This document shows, one piece after another, positions 1 to 8,694 of a stretch of DNA of 64,000 nucleotides. Under the pieces are notes generated by a model, which saw only the letters and a program-made list of their open reading frames with translations, ran no database searches and had not been told where the DNA came from. Origin of the DNA: Lampropedia puyangensis (GTDB taxonomy: Bacteria; Pseudomonadota; Gammaproteobacteria; Burkholderiales; Burkholderiaceae_C); NCBI RefSeq assembly GCF_004833285.1, contig NZ_STFG01000004.1, forward strand, positions 1 to 64,000, written 5' to 3'. A program made the translations under genes and the position numbers. Every line of letters starts with the position of its first letter. The stretch's first letter is position 1.

Positions 1-84
1 ACATGGGCTTTGGCGGCACTGGCACTGCTGATGGCCTGTGCGGCTAGCGCACGGCCTTGGCGCCGCGCTAAGGTGGGAGGGTAA
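1..84 (+). CDS. C-terminal end of an unidentified protein (5' truncated by window)
   Basis: The first 84 bases read open in frame 1 and end in TAA at 82-84. They encode a hydrophobic alanine/leucine-rich stretch followed by an Arg/Lys-rich tail, as at the last membrane helix and cytoplasmic end of an inner-membrane protein. It has the same orientation as mnmA, with about 110 bases between them. Too little is present to name a family, and a non-coding reading cannot be excluded. Confidence 0.35.
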   Translation, partial: TWALAALALLMACAASARPWRRAKVGG

Positions 85-193
85 GGGGGAGTTGAGGGGC
101 TACTACACCTTTGATCGCCTATCGCGCAGGGCGGCAGGGTTTGCAACGCCCTACACCAGCAAACCCCTGCGCCAGGGCGCATAATTTCGCCCC

Positions 194-1333
194 ATGACAC
201 AGAAACAGCGCATCGTAGTAGGGTTGAGTGGCGGCGTGGACTCCGCCGTCAGTGCTTGGCTTTTGAAACAAGCCGGGCATGAGGTCGTGGGTATCTTCAT
301 GAAGAACTGGGAAGATGACGACGACAGCGAATTTTGTTCCAGTCGGCAAGACTTTCTTGATGCCGCAGCCGTGGCTGACGTGATTGGCATTGAGATTGAG
401 CATGTCAACTTCGCAGCCGAATACAAAGACCGTGTGTTCGCTGAATTTCTACGCGAATACCAAGCAGGTCGCACCCCCAACCCTGATGTGCTGTGCAATG
501 CAGAGATCAAGTTCAAGGCGTTTTTAGACCATGCCATGCGCTTGGGTGCAGAGCGCATTGCCACAGGCCACTACGCGCGTGCGCGCCTGAATGCCACAAC
601 AGGCCTGCATGAACTGCTAAAGGGCGTTGACCCAAGCAAAGACCAGAGCTATTTTTTGCACCGCCTCTCGCAAGCGCAATTGGCCAAAACCTTGTTCCCT
701 GTGGGCGAAATCCACAAGATTGAAGTGCGGCGCATTGCCGAAGAGATTGGTTTACCCAATGCCACAAAGAAAGATTCGACCGGTATTTGCTTTATTGGCG
801 AACGGCCTTTCCGCGAGTTCCTCAACCGCTATATCGCGCATCAACCCGGGGCGATCGTGGATGAACAAGGCCGAAAAATCGGCAAACATGTTGGCCTGTC
901 GTTCTATACGCTTGGCCAACGTCAAGGCTTAGGCATTGGTGGCGTGAAAGAAAAAGGCGCGCCACGCGGCAGCGGCGAGCACCAGCCTTGGTTTGTGGCC
1001 AGCAAAGATTTGAAGCGCAATACCTTGCAAGTGGTGCAAGGCCACGACCACCCCGCCCTACTGTCCCCCACATTAGAGGCAGGACAAGCGAGCTGGATTG
1101 CGGGCCACGCACCAGCGTCAGGCGCGTATGCTGCCAAAACCCGCTACCGCCAAAGTGATTCGGCCTGTACCTTGGTGGCGGCGGATGAGGCGGCACGTTT
1201 TGCACTGTCATTCAGCGAATCGCAATGGGCCGTCACACCCGGACAATCGGCTGTGTTGTACGACGGGGAGGTGTGTTTAGGAGGCGGCATTATTGAGCAT
1301 GCAGCGCCATTGGCTGTCGTTGGCAAGCCCTAA
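194..1333 (+). CDS. mnmA: tRNA-specific 2-thiouridylase MnmA
   Basis: 379 residues, the usual length for the family. MnmA adenylates U34 of tRNA-Lys, tRNA-Glu and tRNA-Gln and inserts sulfur delivered by the IscS/Tus relay, giving the s2U of mnm5s2U. The PP-loop SGGVDS lies at residues 13-18. The two catalytic cysteines are visible in [10 protein letters not shown] (near residue 101) and [10 protein letters not shown] (near residue 200). The C-terminal beta-barrel tRNA-binding region is complete. The protein acts in the cytoplasm. It is followed by a non-coding stretch with a palindromic repeat, so it appears to be the last gene of its unit. Identification is secure from the motifs; the ATG at 194 is the first start in frame. 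Confidence 0.96.
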   Translation: MTQKQRIVVGLSGGVDSAVSAWLLKQAGHEVVGIFMKNWEDDDDSEFCSSRQDFLDAAAVADVIGIEIEHVNFAAEYKDRVFAEFLREYQAGRTPNPDVLCNAEIKFKAFLDHAMRLGAERIATGHYARARLNATTGLHELLKGVDPSKDQSYFLHRLSQAQLAKTLFPVGEIHKIEVRRIAEEIGLPNATKKDSTGICFIGERPFREFLNRYIAHQPGAIVDEQGRKIGKHVGLSFYTLGQRQGLGIGGVKEKGAPRGSGEHQPWFVASKDLKRNTLQVVQGHDHPALLSPTLEAGQASWIAGHAPASGAYAAKTRYRQSDSACTLVAADEAARFALSFSESQWAVTPGQSAVLYDGEVCLGGGIIEHAAPLAVVGKP

Positions 1334-1566
1334 ATATGTTGGATCACCACGCAGACTGCGTTGGAGTCCAAAAGGATGCGATGCGGGGCAAAGACCGCGG
1401 TCGGGCTATCTACCAGGCGAGAATTTGTAACGCAGCAGCCGCCTTTTGAGTGCCAACCCAAAGGGCAATGCCTCAGAAAGAGCGCATTGCGGGTTGTCTG
1501 TTTAGCGCTTGTACGTAGGCGTACGCCAGTACCATCCCGGGAAAAACATCCAGAATGTGTTTGCTA
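1334..1566. other. non-coding stretch between mnmA and the palindromic repeat
   Basis: No convincing gene. Short open frames cross it but lack ribosome binding sites and recognisable proteins. A small inverted repeat of the type TACGTAGGCGTA is visible near 1511-1524. Together with the adjoining repeat element it makes up the gap of about 395 bases between the convergent mnmA and lysR genes. Confidence 0.5.
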
Positions 1567-1728
1567 GGAAAGGTCTGTAAAACTCCCTGTTGTGGTCTGA
1601 GCGCGGTCTAAAGCGATCCGCTGCGTTGTCTTTTTCGTCCATAGCTGCGGCTATGGCCTTCAAAAGACGCCTTGCGGCTCATCCTGATACCTCACTCATT
1701 CCTGCAACGAGGGTTTTGCAGACCTTCC
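1567..1728. repeat. palindromic repeat element (MITE/REP-like), about 162 bp
   Basis: The two ends are imperfect inverted copies of about 25 bases: the left arm begins GGAAAGGTCTGTAAAAC (1567) and the right arm, read in reverse complement from 1728, begins GGAAGGTCTGCAAAAC. The symmetry continues inward with interruptions (GTCTTTT against AAAAGAC) to a perfect central hairpin, CCATAGC-TGCG-GCTATGG, near 1640-1657. The whole element can therefore fold as one long imperfect hairpin. It ends directly at the stop codon of the lysR gene (1729). No coding capacity is seen. It may be a non-autonomous mobile repeat or a structured transcript end between convergent genes. Confidence 0.6.
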
Positions 1729-2631
1729 CTAGGTGTTGCAACCTATCTCTGGGTTGAGCTGTTCCTGCGCCAGCGCAAGCCACTTTTGGGCTGCAGGTGA
1801 GAGTTGGCGCTTCTTGGGCCACACCAGCGCCAACTGCCACACCGTACCTTCAGCCGGGGCCAAGGGCACAAAACGTGTTTGGGGCTGTACACGGCCCTGC
1901 ACCATGATTTCTGGCAAAAAAGCCACGCCATAACCGGCAGCCACTAAAGCCATTACAAAATCAATTTGGCCGCTGTGGGTGGCTTCCTGGGGTTCGAACC
2001 CCTGCAACCGGCACGCCTGCTGCAATTGCGCATTGAGGGCAAAACCAGCTTCGAAAAAAATAAACGGTGTGTCTGCCAGTTCTGCCAAGGCAATTTGTGC
2101 ACGGTGCGCCAGCGGGTGGTCTACAGCCAGCACGGCCATTAAACGGCTTTGGAACACAAACTGCGATTGCAAGACCTCAGAAACAGGCAGCAAGGTTGCG
2201 GCCAACTCAATCTCACCAGCCAACAGCAGTTGTTCTAAATGGCGGCTGCCATGTTCTTCCAAATGGATCTCAATGTGCGCAAAGCGCTTGCGGTACGTCA
2301 CAAACAAGGGGGCGAACAGGCGCGCACTGCCAATAGGCGGCAGGCCCAAGCGCAGCACACCACGTTGCAGCCCTTGCAATTGGGCCAGTTCTTCATCCAT
2401 GCGTTTGAGATCCTCCAGCACGCTATGCGCATGGGCCAACACAATCTCACCAGCAGCCGTAGGCCGCAATGGGGCCACACTGCGCTCGAGCAGTTGCGCC
2501 CCTACTTCCTGCTCCAACTGCTGAATGGCCTTACTCACCGTGGATTGGGTGGCGTGGGTGGCTTGCGCAGCAGCAGTAAAACTGCCAGTTCGAACCACCT
2601 GCACCAGCATTTCCAGTAAGCGCGTGCGCAT
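1729..2631 (-). CDS. LysR-family transcriptional regulator, divergent from cidAB
   Basis: 300 residues with an N-terminal winged helix-turn-helix (MLVQVVRTGSFTAAAQATHATQ...VSKAIQQLE, residues about 7-45) and a C-terminal periplasmic-binding-like effector domain, the standard LysR layout. The ATG at 2631 is chosen over a longer open frame because the HTH starts right there and GGAG precedes it (GGAGCTGTCATG). It is divergent from cidA with 87 bases between the starts. This is the arrangement of CidR, which activates cid genes in Gram-positive bacteria in response to acetate-linked metabolism. Control of cidAB and of itself is inferred from position; the ligand is unknown. Confidence 0.85.
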   Translation of the reverse strand: MRTRLLEMLVQVVRTGSFTAAAQATHATQSTVSKAIQQLEQEVGAQLLERSVAPLRPTAAGEIVLAHAHSVLEDLKRMDEELAQLQGLQRGVLRLGLPPIGSARLFAPLFVTYRKRFAHIEIHLEEHGSRHLEQLLLAGEIELAATLLPVSEVLQSQFVFQSRLMAVLAVDHPLAHRAQIALAELADTPFIFFEAGFALNAQLQQACRLQGFEPQEATHSGQIDFVMALVAAGYGVAFLPEIMVQGRVQPQTRFVPLAPAEGTVWQLALVWPKKRQLSPAAQKWLALAQEQLNPEIGCNT

Positions 2632-2656
2632 GACAGCTCCTTGTGTATTCAAATAT

Positions 2657-2682
2657 GGAATAAATAACATGAATATTATTCC
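2657..2682. promoter_or_regulatory. candidate LysR operator between lysR and cidA
   Basis: An imperfect palindrome with arms GGAATAA (2657-2663) and TTATTCC (2676-2682) and a 12-base AT-rich spacer lies in the short divergent intergenic region. Size and position suit a LysR recognition/activation site. No binding evidence is available. Confidence 0.4.
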
Positions 2683-2718
2683 CTTTGAGAATTCGACACA
2701 AAGTCTTATCTTTGTGCA

Positions 2719-3240
2719 ATGCAACATTTTTCTTCGCTGGCCAGCCGCTTCACGTTGGCCAGTTTGCGGCAATCTCTCCTGCGCGTGCGGCAGCTAAGCC
2801 TGCCTGAACTGGGGCAGTCCATTGCACAGACAGCGGCGTTTCAAATCGCACTGCTCATCGGCGTGTGGTGGCTGGCTGCGCGCGCAGCCGGCTGGTTTGG
2901 TCTTGCTCAGTTGGGCAATGTCGTTGGCATGCTGGCTCTGTGGCTGCTGCTGATTAACAACCGTTTGCGCCTGGCTCGGGTGCAGGCGGGTGCGCATTGG
3001 TTGATCAAACACATGCTGCTGTTTTTCATTCCTGCTGTGCTGGTGGTGTTGGACCATCAAGAACTGCTGGGCTGGGTAGGCGTGAAGTTGTTTTTCATCA
3101 TAGTGCTGGGCACGCTGGTGGTCATGGCGTGCACGGCGTTGAGCATTGAGTGGTACTTGCGACTGGTGCGCCATCGCAAAGCTTTGCGCCGATTACGCAC
3201 GCGCCAGTTGCGCCCTCATGCAGAGAACAGGCAGGCATGA
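2719..3240 (+). CDS. cidA: CidA/LrgA family holin-like membrane protein
   Basis: 173 residues with about four hydrophobic segments. The order matches CidA/LrgA: a first helix, the GNVVGMLALWLLL segment (residues about 73-85), and the conserved LLFFIPAVLVVLDH loop (near 101-114). The N-terminus is about 40 residues longer than in typical family members and is basic. CidA/LrgA proteins form small membrane pores or transporters linked to murein hydrolase control and, in some bacteria, pyruvate or metabolite export. The stop codon overlaps the start of cidB (ATGA), so the two are translationally coupled. The start is uncertain because no good ribosome binding site precedes the ATG at 2719. Confidence 0.82.
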   Translation: MQHFSSLASRFTLASLRQSLLRVRQLSLPELGQSIAQTAAFQIALLIGVWWLAARAAGWFGLAQLGNVVGMLALWLLLINNRLRLARVQAGAHWLIKHMLLFFIPAVLVVLDHQELLGWVGVKLFFIIVLGTLVVMACTALSIEWYLRLVRHRKALRRLRTRQLRPHAENRQA

Positions 3241-3935
3241 ACATGGTCATCAATACCTTGGTTTGGTCGGCATTGACGCTCGCCGTATACGCAGTAGCAC
3301 GGCACTTTTACTTAAAAACCAAGCGCTGGTACTGCTCACCACTGCTGCTGGCGCCCGTTGTACTGATGGTGGTCATGCTGGGCCTGCACGTCAGCTACCG
3401 CCAATACATTCAAGGCACGCATTGGCTGATGCTGATGCTGGGGCCAGTCACCGTTGCTTTTGCCGTGCCCATTTATGAGCACCGCGCTTTGCTTCGCCAA
3501 TACTGGCCCGTGATGGTCTTGGGTGCGTTTGTGGGCAGTGTGGTGTCGCTGTTGAGTGCGTGGTTGTTGGCACGTGAATTGAATCTCTCGGCGGCCTTGC
3601 AGCTGAGCTTGATGCCACGCTCGGTCACCACGCCGTTTGCGGTCACCGTCTCCGACAAACTGGGTGGCTTGCCTGACTTGACGTCCGCCTTCGTGATCGT
3701 CACCGGCCTGTGTGGCGCCGCCTTGGGCAACGGTTTGCTGCGCTACTTGCATGTGCATTCTGGGGTGGCCCGAGGCGCCTTGTTTGGCATGGGCGCCCAC
3801 GGTGCAGGTGTAGCCAAAGCGCAAGAGCTGGGCCAGGAAGAAGGCACAGTTGCAGGCTTGGTGATGATTTTGGCGGGCCTGATGAACCTGGCACTACTGC
3901 CCTTGGTGCAGGCTGCTTTACAGGCCGTACATTAA
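3237..3935 (+). CDS. cidB: CidB/LrgB family membrane protein
   Basis: 232 residues, typical for LrgB/CidB. Several transmembrane helices surround the family hallmark PRSVTTPFAVTVSDKLGG (residues about 124-141) and the glycine-rich GMGAHGAGVAKAQELGQ segment (about 185-201). The start is taken at 3237, where ATGA overlaps the cidA stop; the frame is open further upstream, but that part is antisense-like sequence inside cidA. It partners CidA as a two-component membrane system for carboxylate/metabolite transport or programmed lysis. Regulation by the adjacent LysR protein is inferred. Confidence 0.88.
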   Translation: MNMVINTLVWSALTLAVYAVARHFYLKTKRWYCSPLLLAPVVLMVVMLGLHVSYRQYIQGTHWLMLMLGPVTVAFAVPIYEHRALLRQYWPVMVLGAFVGSVVSLLSAWLLARELNLSAALQLSLMPRSVTTPFAVTVSDKLGGLPDLTSAFVIVTGLCGAALGNGLLRYLHVHSGVARGALFGMGAHGAGVAKAQELGQEEGTVAGLVMILAGLMNLALLPLVQAALQAVH

Positions 3936-4105
3936 GCCCCGGCTACCTGCATGCCAACCCACCCGGCGTTGACGGCTGAGGCCAGACGCACAGCCCCAAG
4001 TACCAGACAAAACACTCGCAACGAATGCGACGCACGCAGCATGCCGCACAGCAAAGGCGTAGCCTATATACATAACACCTGAAGCGACAACACCTGCGCC
4101 GGTTT

Positions 4106-5725
4106 TCACCACCCCAACGCCGCCCCATCGCTGCGCGGATCGTTGCCGCCTTCGAGCGTGCCGTTGGGGTGCCGGACAATCGCACCGGCATGGCCCATGG
4201 TTTCGTCATACGCGTTCAGCACGTCCACCTCATGGCCCATTTGGCGCAAGGCCTCGATGGTTTCTGCGGGAAAGCGCGACTCCAATTTCAATGATTCGCT
4301 GGTCTGCCCCCATGTGCGGCCCAACAGCCAGCGCGGCGCGGCAATAGCTGCTTGCGGATTCATGCCAAAGTAAGCGATACGGCTAAATACGGCACTTTGC
4401 GATTGCGGCTGACCATCACCGCCCATATTGCCGTATACCATGCAGCGCCCATCGTCGAACTGCGCCATGGCTGGGTTGAGCGTATGAAACGGTTTACGCC
4501 CTGGCATCAATGGGTTGAGCGCATTGGCATCGAGCGAGAAGCTGCAACCGCGGTTTTGCCAGTTCACGCCTGATTCTGGCAACACAAGGCCACTGCCAAA
4601 CTCATGGTAGATGCTTTGGATGAAGCTCACGGCAACCCCTTGGTGATCGATCACGCCCATCCAGACCGTATCAGCCGGCCCTTTGCCATTGCCCCACGGC
4701 TGGGCTTGGTGTGGGTCAATACCAGCGGCGAGTTGGTCCAACGCATCGGTTTGAAGGAAGTTAGCAGGGTTCACGGCCATGTAGGCAGGGTCGGTGATAT
4801 AGCGATCACGTACGGCAAAGGCTTGCTTGGTGGCCTCGACGCAAGCATGCACATAGCTGGCAGAGGTGGGCGTCATCTTCTTAACATCAACAAGACGGTC
4901 GAGCTGGCCCAAAATCATCAGCGAGACCAAGCCTTGTGTAGGGGGCGGCATGTTGTAGATGCGACCCAAAGAGTGCTGCAGCACTAGCGCTTCTGTCACC
5001 ACCGCGTGGTGCGCAGCCAAATCGGCTTGCGAGAGGGGACTGCCCAAGCCTTGCAGGTCACGCGCCATGCTGGCGGCCAAATCGCCCCGGTAAAAATCAT
5101 CCAAGCCCGCTTGCGCCAGCCGCTCCAGCGTCGCCGCCAAACGGGGCTGGCGAAAGATGCTGCCAGCTGCCGGAACGTGGCCGTCAGCGGTCAGAAATGT
5201 CTCGGAAAAACCGGCAATGTGTTGCAAACCATCGAGCTTTTGCGCGGTGCAGTTGGCTTGGCTTTGCGTGACAGGAATACCATCGCGCGCATAGGCAATG
5301 GCATCGGCCAGCAAACGCTCTAATGGCAGCTTGGCACCCAACTCCTGACGGGCATAACTGAGCGCGGCATCCCATCCGGAGATAGTGCCAGCCACCGTAT
5401 TGGCCGCCACCCCACCACGAAAAGGAATGCTGGCAAGCCCTTGGCTGCGCAGTGCCTCGGCGTTGACTGCTTGCGCTGCTGCGCCACAGGCATCAATGCC
5501 AATGGGTGCCTGACCTGGTTTGGCAATCAGCCAGAAGCCATCGCCACCAATACTGTTCATGTGTGGGTAAACCACCGCAATGGTAGAGGCAGCAGCAACC
5601 ATGGCCTCCACAGCATTGCCACCTTCGCGCAGCACGGCCAGCGCGCTTTGGCTGGCCAGCGCATTGGGGGCGGTAACCATGCCGCGAACTCCGCGCGCGG
5701 GGTTGGGGGTGAAAGAAGTAGACAC
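4106..5725 (-). CDS. ggt: gamma-glutamyltransferase family protein (Ntn hydrolase)
   Basis: 539 residues. The family makes a proenzyme that cleaves itself, exposing an N-terminal threonine that breaks gamma-glutamyl bonds. The large-subunit signature GMVTAPNALASQSALAVLREGGNAVEA (first part, residues 16-35) and the small-subunit motif DTVWMGVIDHQG (near residue 377) are present. The nucleophile Thr is retained, but the following residues are VWMG where E. coli GGT has THYS. No signal peptide is seen, so it is probably cytoplasmic, like the YwrD-type branch. The GTG start at 5725 is chosen because AGGAG stands 7 bases upstream. It is the last gene of the transporter/monooxygenase group, so its substrate may be a gamma-glutamylated or N-acylated compound; this is inference. 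Confidence 0.88.
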   Translation of the reverse strand: MSTSFTPNPARGVRGMVTAPNALASQSALAVLREGGNAVEAMVAAASTIAVVYPHMNSIGGDGFWLIAKPGQAPIGIDACGAAAQAVNAEALRSQGLASIPFRGGVAANTVAGTISGWDAALSYARQELGAKLPLERLLADAIAYARDGIPVTQSQANCTAQKLDGLQHIAGFSETFLTADGHVPAAGSIFRQPRLAATLERLAQAGLDDFYRGDLAASMARDLQGLGSPLSQADLAAHHAVVTEALVLQHSLGRIYNMPPPTQGLVSLMILGQLDRLVDVKKMTPTSASYVHACVEATKQAFAVRDRYITDPAYMAVNPANFLQTDALDQLAAGIDPHQAQPWGNGKGPADTVWMGVIDHQGVAVSFIQSIYHEFGSGLVLPESGVNWQNRGCSFSLDANALNPLMPGRKPFHTLNPAMAQFDDGRCMVYGNMGGDGQPQSQSAVFSRIAYFGMNPQAAIAAPRWLLGRTWGQTSESLKLESRFPAETIEALRQMGHEVDVLNAYDETMGHAGAIVRHPNGTLEGGNDPRSDGAALGW

Positions 5726-5960
5726 TTGATTTCTCCTGATAGAGCAATGGCGTGAGCCATCAACTACGCACGTGTAATGCAAAGTCCGCACGACCCAGCA
5801 CGCCAGGCATCAGACATGTTGTTAGCGCCGCTAACACAGCCCTTGATATGCCGCGACACCACTTGGCGTACCACCCGAACTGCCTTAGGTTTTGCATCTT
5901 GGGTTTTGCGCCTAGTCTTCAGCCGCACACTTTCGGTTTTTCGGGTTGCGTTAACCGCCA

Positions 5961-6470
5961 TTAATGCGACGCTGGAATGGGTTCAAGAGTGGCAAATTGC
6001 CCTTCCAACCAGCCAAGCGGCGCTGCGCCACCATCGCGGCCAACTACAGCCTCCACCTCGCCAATAAAAAGCGTATGCGATCCGAACGGAACAGTCTGGC
6101 GAACGGTACAGAAAATCGCAGCGCAGGCAGATGGAAGAAAAGGCATGCCGTCTTGCGTGCTCCAATCATTGGTGCTAAAGCGCTCATGACGGCGGGCACT
6201 GTCGGCAAACGGAGCGACCAGATCGGATTGGTCTACGGCCAGCAGGTTGATGCAAAATCGCCCCGCTTGTGCGATGGGGCCACAAGCGCTGGCTGTGTTG
6301 TTGATCGAAATCAGCATGGAGGGCGGATCCATTGATACCGGGATTACCGCCGAAGCGGCCATACCCATTGGCTGCTGCGTTTGCGCGTCGAGCGTGGTGA
6401 TCAAGGAGATGGGCCCTGGCATGCGGCGCATGGCAGATTTCAGCAGGTCTTTGTGCGTGGTGATAGTCAT
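5961..6470 (-). CDS. flavin reductase family protein (NAD(P)H:FMN/FAD oxidoreductase)
   Basis: 169 residues matching the HpaC/RutF-like split-barrel flavin reductases. Visible features are the N-terminal MRRMPGPISLITTLD, GMAASAVIPVSMDPPSMLISI (flavin-binding loop) and GRFCINLLAVDQ segments. Such proteins supply reduced flavin to a partner monooxygenase. The gene lies 76 bases downstream of an LLM-class monooxygenase on the same strand, so the two very likely form a two-component monooxygenase. The choice between FMN and FAD and between NADH and NADPH cannot be read from the sequence. Confidence 0.9.
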   Translation of the reverse strand: MTITTHKDLLKSAMRRMPGPISLITTLDAQTQQPMGMAASAVIPVSMDPPSMLISINNTASACGPIAQAGRFCINLLAVDQSDLVAPFADSARRHERFSTNDWSTQDGMPFLPSACAAIFCTVRQTVPFGSHTLFIGEVEAVVGRDGGAAPLGWLEGQFATLEPIPASH

Positions 6471-6546
6471 CTTGGTGTCTCAATCGTAGCCTTGAGCACG
6501 GTAGCGGGCCATTGACAGCGCCGCCACCGTGGCCGAGTGGGAGGAT

Positions 6547-7866
6547 TTAGAACGTTTCAACGCCCAGGTTTTCGCGCAGTGTGTTGCCGGTGTACTCTTT
6601 GCGGAAGATGCCACGCGCTTGCAACTCTGGCACCACGCGCTGCACAAAGGCTTCGACCCCGACTGGAAAGTGTGTGGGCACGGCTAAGAAGCCGTCGCAG
6701 GCGTCGTTGTCCAGCCACTCTTGCATGGTGTCAGCAATGGTGGTGGGTGTACCCACCAACTTCATGTAACTGCCTTCGGCAAAGCGCCGTGCTGTTTGCA
6801 AGATGGAGAGGTTCTCGCTGCGCGCCAGATTGACGATGGCTTCGCGGTGGGATTTGCCGGCATTGGTTTCTGGCAAATCAGGCATCGGGCCGTTCAGGTC
6901 GTAATCGCGGAAGTTCAGGCCACCTGAATGCGGCATCAAGTGGGTGATAGCCAAATCTTCGGGGATCAAATCGCGCATCTTCTCGCGGAAGGCTTGCGCT
7001 TCTGCCACCGTATCGCCCACGATCGGGGTGATGCCGGGCAGCACCTTGATTTTGTTCGGGTCACGGCCAAAACGGGCCGCACGTTGGCGAATGTCTTCGC
7101 GGAAGGCGCGACTGGCGGCCATGTCGGTTTGCAAGGTGAAGACCACATCAGCCGTGCGTGCTGCCAGCTCGCGGCCTGGTTCGGATGAACCTGCTTGGAA
7201 AATCACAGGCCGACCTTGCGGGCTCTTGCCCATCGTCAATGGCCCGCGCACTTTGAAGAACTTGCCTTCGTGCTGCAAAAAGTGCATTTTTTTGACGTCA
7301 AAGTACAGGCCTTTTTCTTTGTCGCGCAGGACGGCACCATCCTCCCAACTGTCCCACAGGCCGGTCACCACATCGACAAACTCACTGGCGCGCTCGTAAC
7401 GATCAGCATGCCCTGCGTGCGCATCCATGCCAAAGTTTTGGGCTTCACTTTCGTTGAAGGAGGTTACAAGGTTCCAGCCTGCACGCCCTTTGCTGATGAA
7501 GTCGATGGAGGCAAAACGGCGTGCCACGTTGTAGGGCTCGTTATAGCTGGCAGTTGATGTCGCAGCCAGCCCCAGATGTTTGGTCGCCATGGCCAAGGCG
7601 GGCAACAGCATCATGGGGTCAAAGTGGATCGAGCGGGGGTTGGCCGCGCCATAGGTATCGCCTTTCATGATGTCGTTGCTGCGGGGGATCGCGGCTTGGT
7701 CTTCAAAGAAGATCGCGTCCAGCTTGGCCGCTTCGGCAAGCTGCGCGGCGCGCACGTAGTGGTCGATGCCAACGTCCACTTCAGGGATGGCGTCGGGCAG
7801 GCGCCAAGCGCCCAGATGTTGACCGGGGAACAGAAAGAGCGCCAAGCTCATCATTTTGTTGCTCAT
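6547..7866 (-). CDS. LLM-class FMNH2-dependent monooxygenase (NtaA/SnaA/DszA type)
   Basis: 439 residues, the length of nitrilotriacetate monooxygenase NtaA and dibenzothiophene-sulfone monooxygenase DszA. The family pattern is clear: FFEDQAAIPRSND, ATSTASYNEPYNVARRFASID, KGRAGWNLVTSFNESEAQNFG and the C-terminal DGFLAVPTHFPVGVEAFVQRVVPELQARG. These TIM-barrel enzymes oxidise C-N, C-S or related bonds with FMNH2 and oxygen. The partner reductase is probably the next gene (5961-6470). It sits 123 bases downstream of the ABC importer genes, suggesting that the imported compound, or a product of it, is the substrate. Ribosome binding: AAGGA upstream of ATG 7866. Confidence 0.92.
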   Translation of the reverse strand: MSNKMMSLALFLFPGQHLGAWRLPDAIPEVDVGIDHYVRAAQLAEAAKLDAIFFEDQAAIPRSNDIMKGDTYGAANPRSIHFDPMMLLPALAMATKHLGLAATSTASYNEPYNVARRFASIDFISKGRAGWNLVTSFNESEAQNFGMDAHAGHADRYERASEFVDVVTGLWDSWEDGAVLRDKEKGLYFDVKKMHFLQHEGKFFKVRGPLTMGKSPQGRPVIFQAGSSEPGRELAARTADVVFTLQTDMAASRAFREDIRQRAARFGRDPNKIKVLPGITPIVGDTVAEAQAFREKMRDLIPEDLAITHLMPHSGGLNFRDYDLNGPMPDLPETNAGKSHREAIVNLARSENLSILQTARRFAEGSYMKLVGTPTTIADTMQEWLDNDACDGFLAVPTHFPVGVEAFVQRVVPELQARGIFRKEYTGNTLRENLGVETF

Positions 7867-7989
7867 GGTTGCGTCCTTGTTAATGTGAAAAGTGAAATGG
7901 ATAGGCCCGCTGCTGCGGTATTGCCGCTGTCGGTTTTTCTACAAGAGGAGATGCGCTGCGAAGTGGAAATAGAGGTCTGCATGGCATTG

Positions 7990-8694
7990 CTAGCCCCCCA
8001 GATAGGCTTTTCGAATGTCTTGATTAGCAAGCATTTGAGCGGCACTGCCGTGGGTAACGATGCGGCCGTTCTCCAGCAGATACGCCCGGTCGCACATCTC
8101 CAACGCGGCATAAGCGTTTTGCTCGACCAACAAGACCGTCACGCCTTCGGTGCGTATTTCAGTGATGAGCGAGAAAATCTGCTCGACAATATTTGGCGCT
8201 AGCCCCAATGAAGGCTCATCAAACATCACCAGCCGAGGTCTAGCCATCAGGGCCCGTGCAATGGCCAGCATTTGCTGCTCACCGCCCGAGAGCGTTCCAG
8301 CCACTTGCTGGTGGCGTTCGCGCAGGCGAGGAAAGCGGTCAAACATGTGCTCCATGTCGCGTTTGACACGCTGGCGGTCCTGGCGCCTGTAGGCACCCAT
8401 TTCCAGGTTCTCGCGCACAGTCAGAAGTGGAAAGACACGGCGCCCTTCTGGGCAGTGGGAAATTCCGCTTTCAATCACTTGCGCAGGCGATACGCCCGAA
8501 ATCACATCCCCATTGAAAACAATACGGCCGTTAGCCAGTGGCTCCAATCCATTGATCGCCCGCAGCGTGGTGGATTTCCCCGCCCCATTGGCCCCAATCA
8601 AGGTCACCAATTCGCCTTCATGCACTTCCAAGCTGATCTGTGCAACGCCACAGGTCGCGCCGTAATTCACTGAAACCTGTTCAAGCTTGAGCAT
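7990..8694 (-). CDS. livF: HAAT-type ABC transporter ATPase LivF
   Basis: 234 residues, typical LivF. Walker A GANGAGKST (near residue 39), signature LSGGEQQMLAIARAL, Walker B RLVMFDEPSLGLAP and the switch region VTVLLVEQNAY are all visible. The ATG at 8694 lies inside the end of livG (14-base overlap), giving translational coupling. With LivG it forms the ATPase pair of a hydrophobic-amino-acid-type importer. The family also imports amides, urea, aromatic acids and hydantoin-like compounds, so branched-chain amino acids should not be assumed as substrate. Confidence 0.93.
   Translation of the reverse strand: MLKLEQVSVNYGATCGVAQISLEVHEGELVTLIGANGAGKSTTLRAINGLEPLANGRIVFNGDVISGVSPAQVIESGISHCPEGRRVFPLLTVRENLEMGAYRRQDRQRVKRDMEHMFDRFPRLRERHQQVAGTLSGGEQQMLAIARALMARPRLVMFDEPSLGLAPNIVEQIFSLITEIRTEGVTVLLVEQNAYAALEMCDRAYLLENGRIVTHGSAAQMLANQDIRKAYLGG

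Noticed and set aside
1361-1567. 68-codon open frame in the gap after mnmA
   Set aside because: No ribosome binding site, cysteine/arginine-rich random composition, ends at the palindromic repeat.
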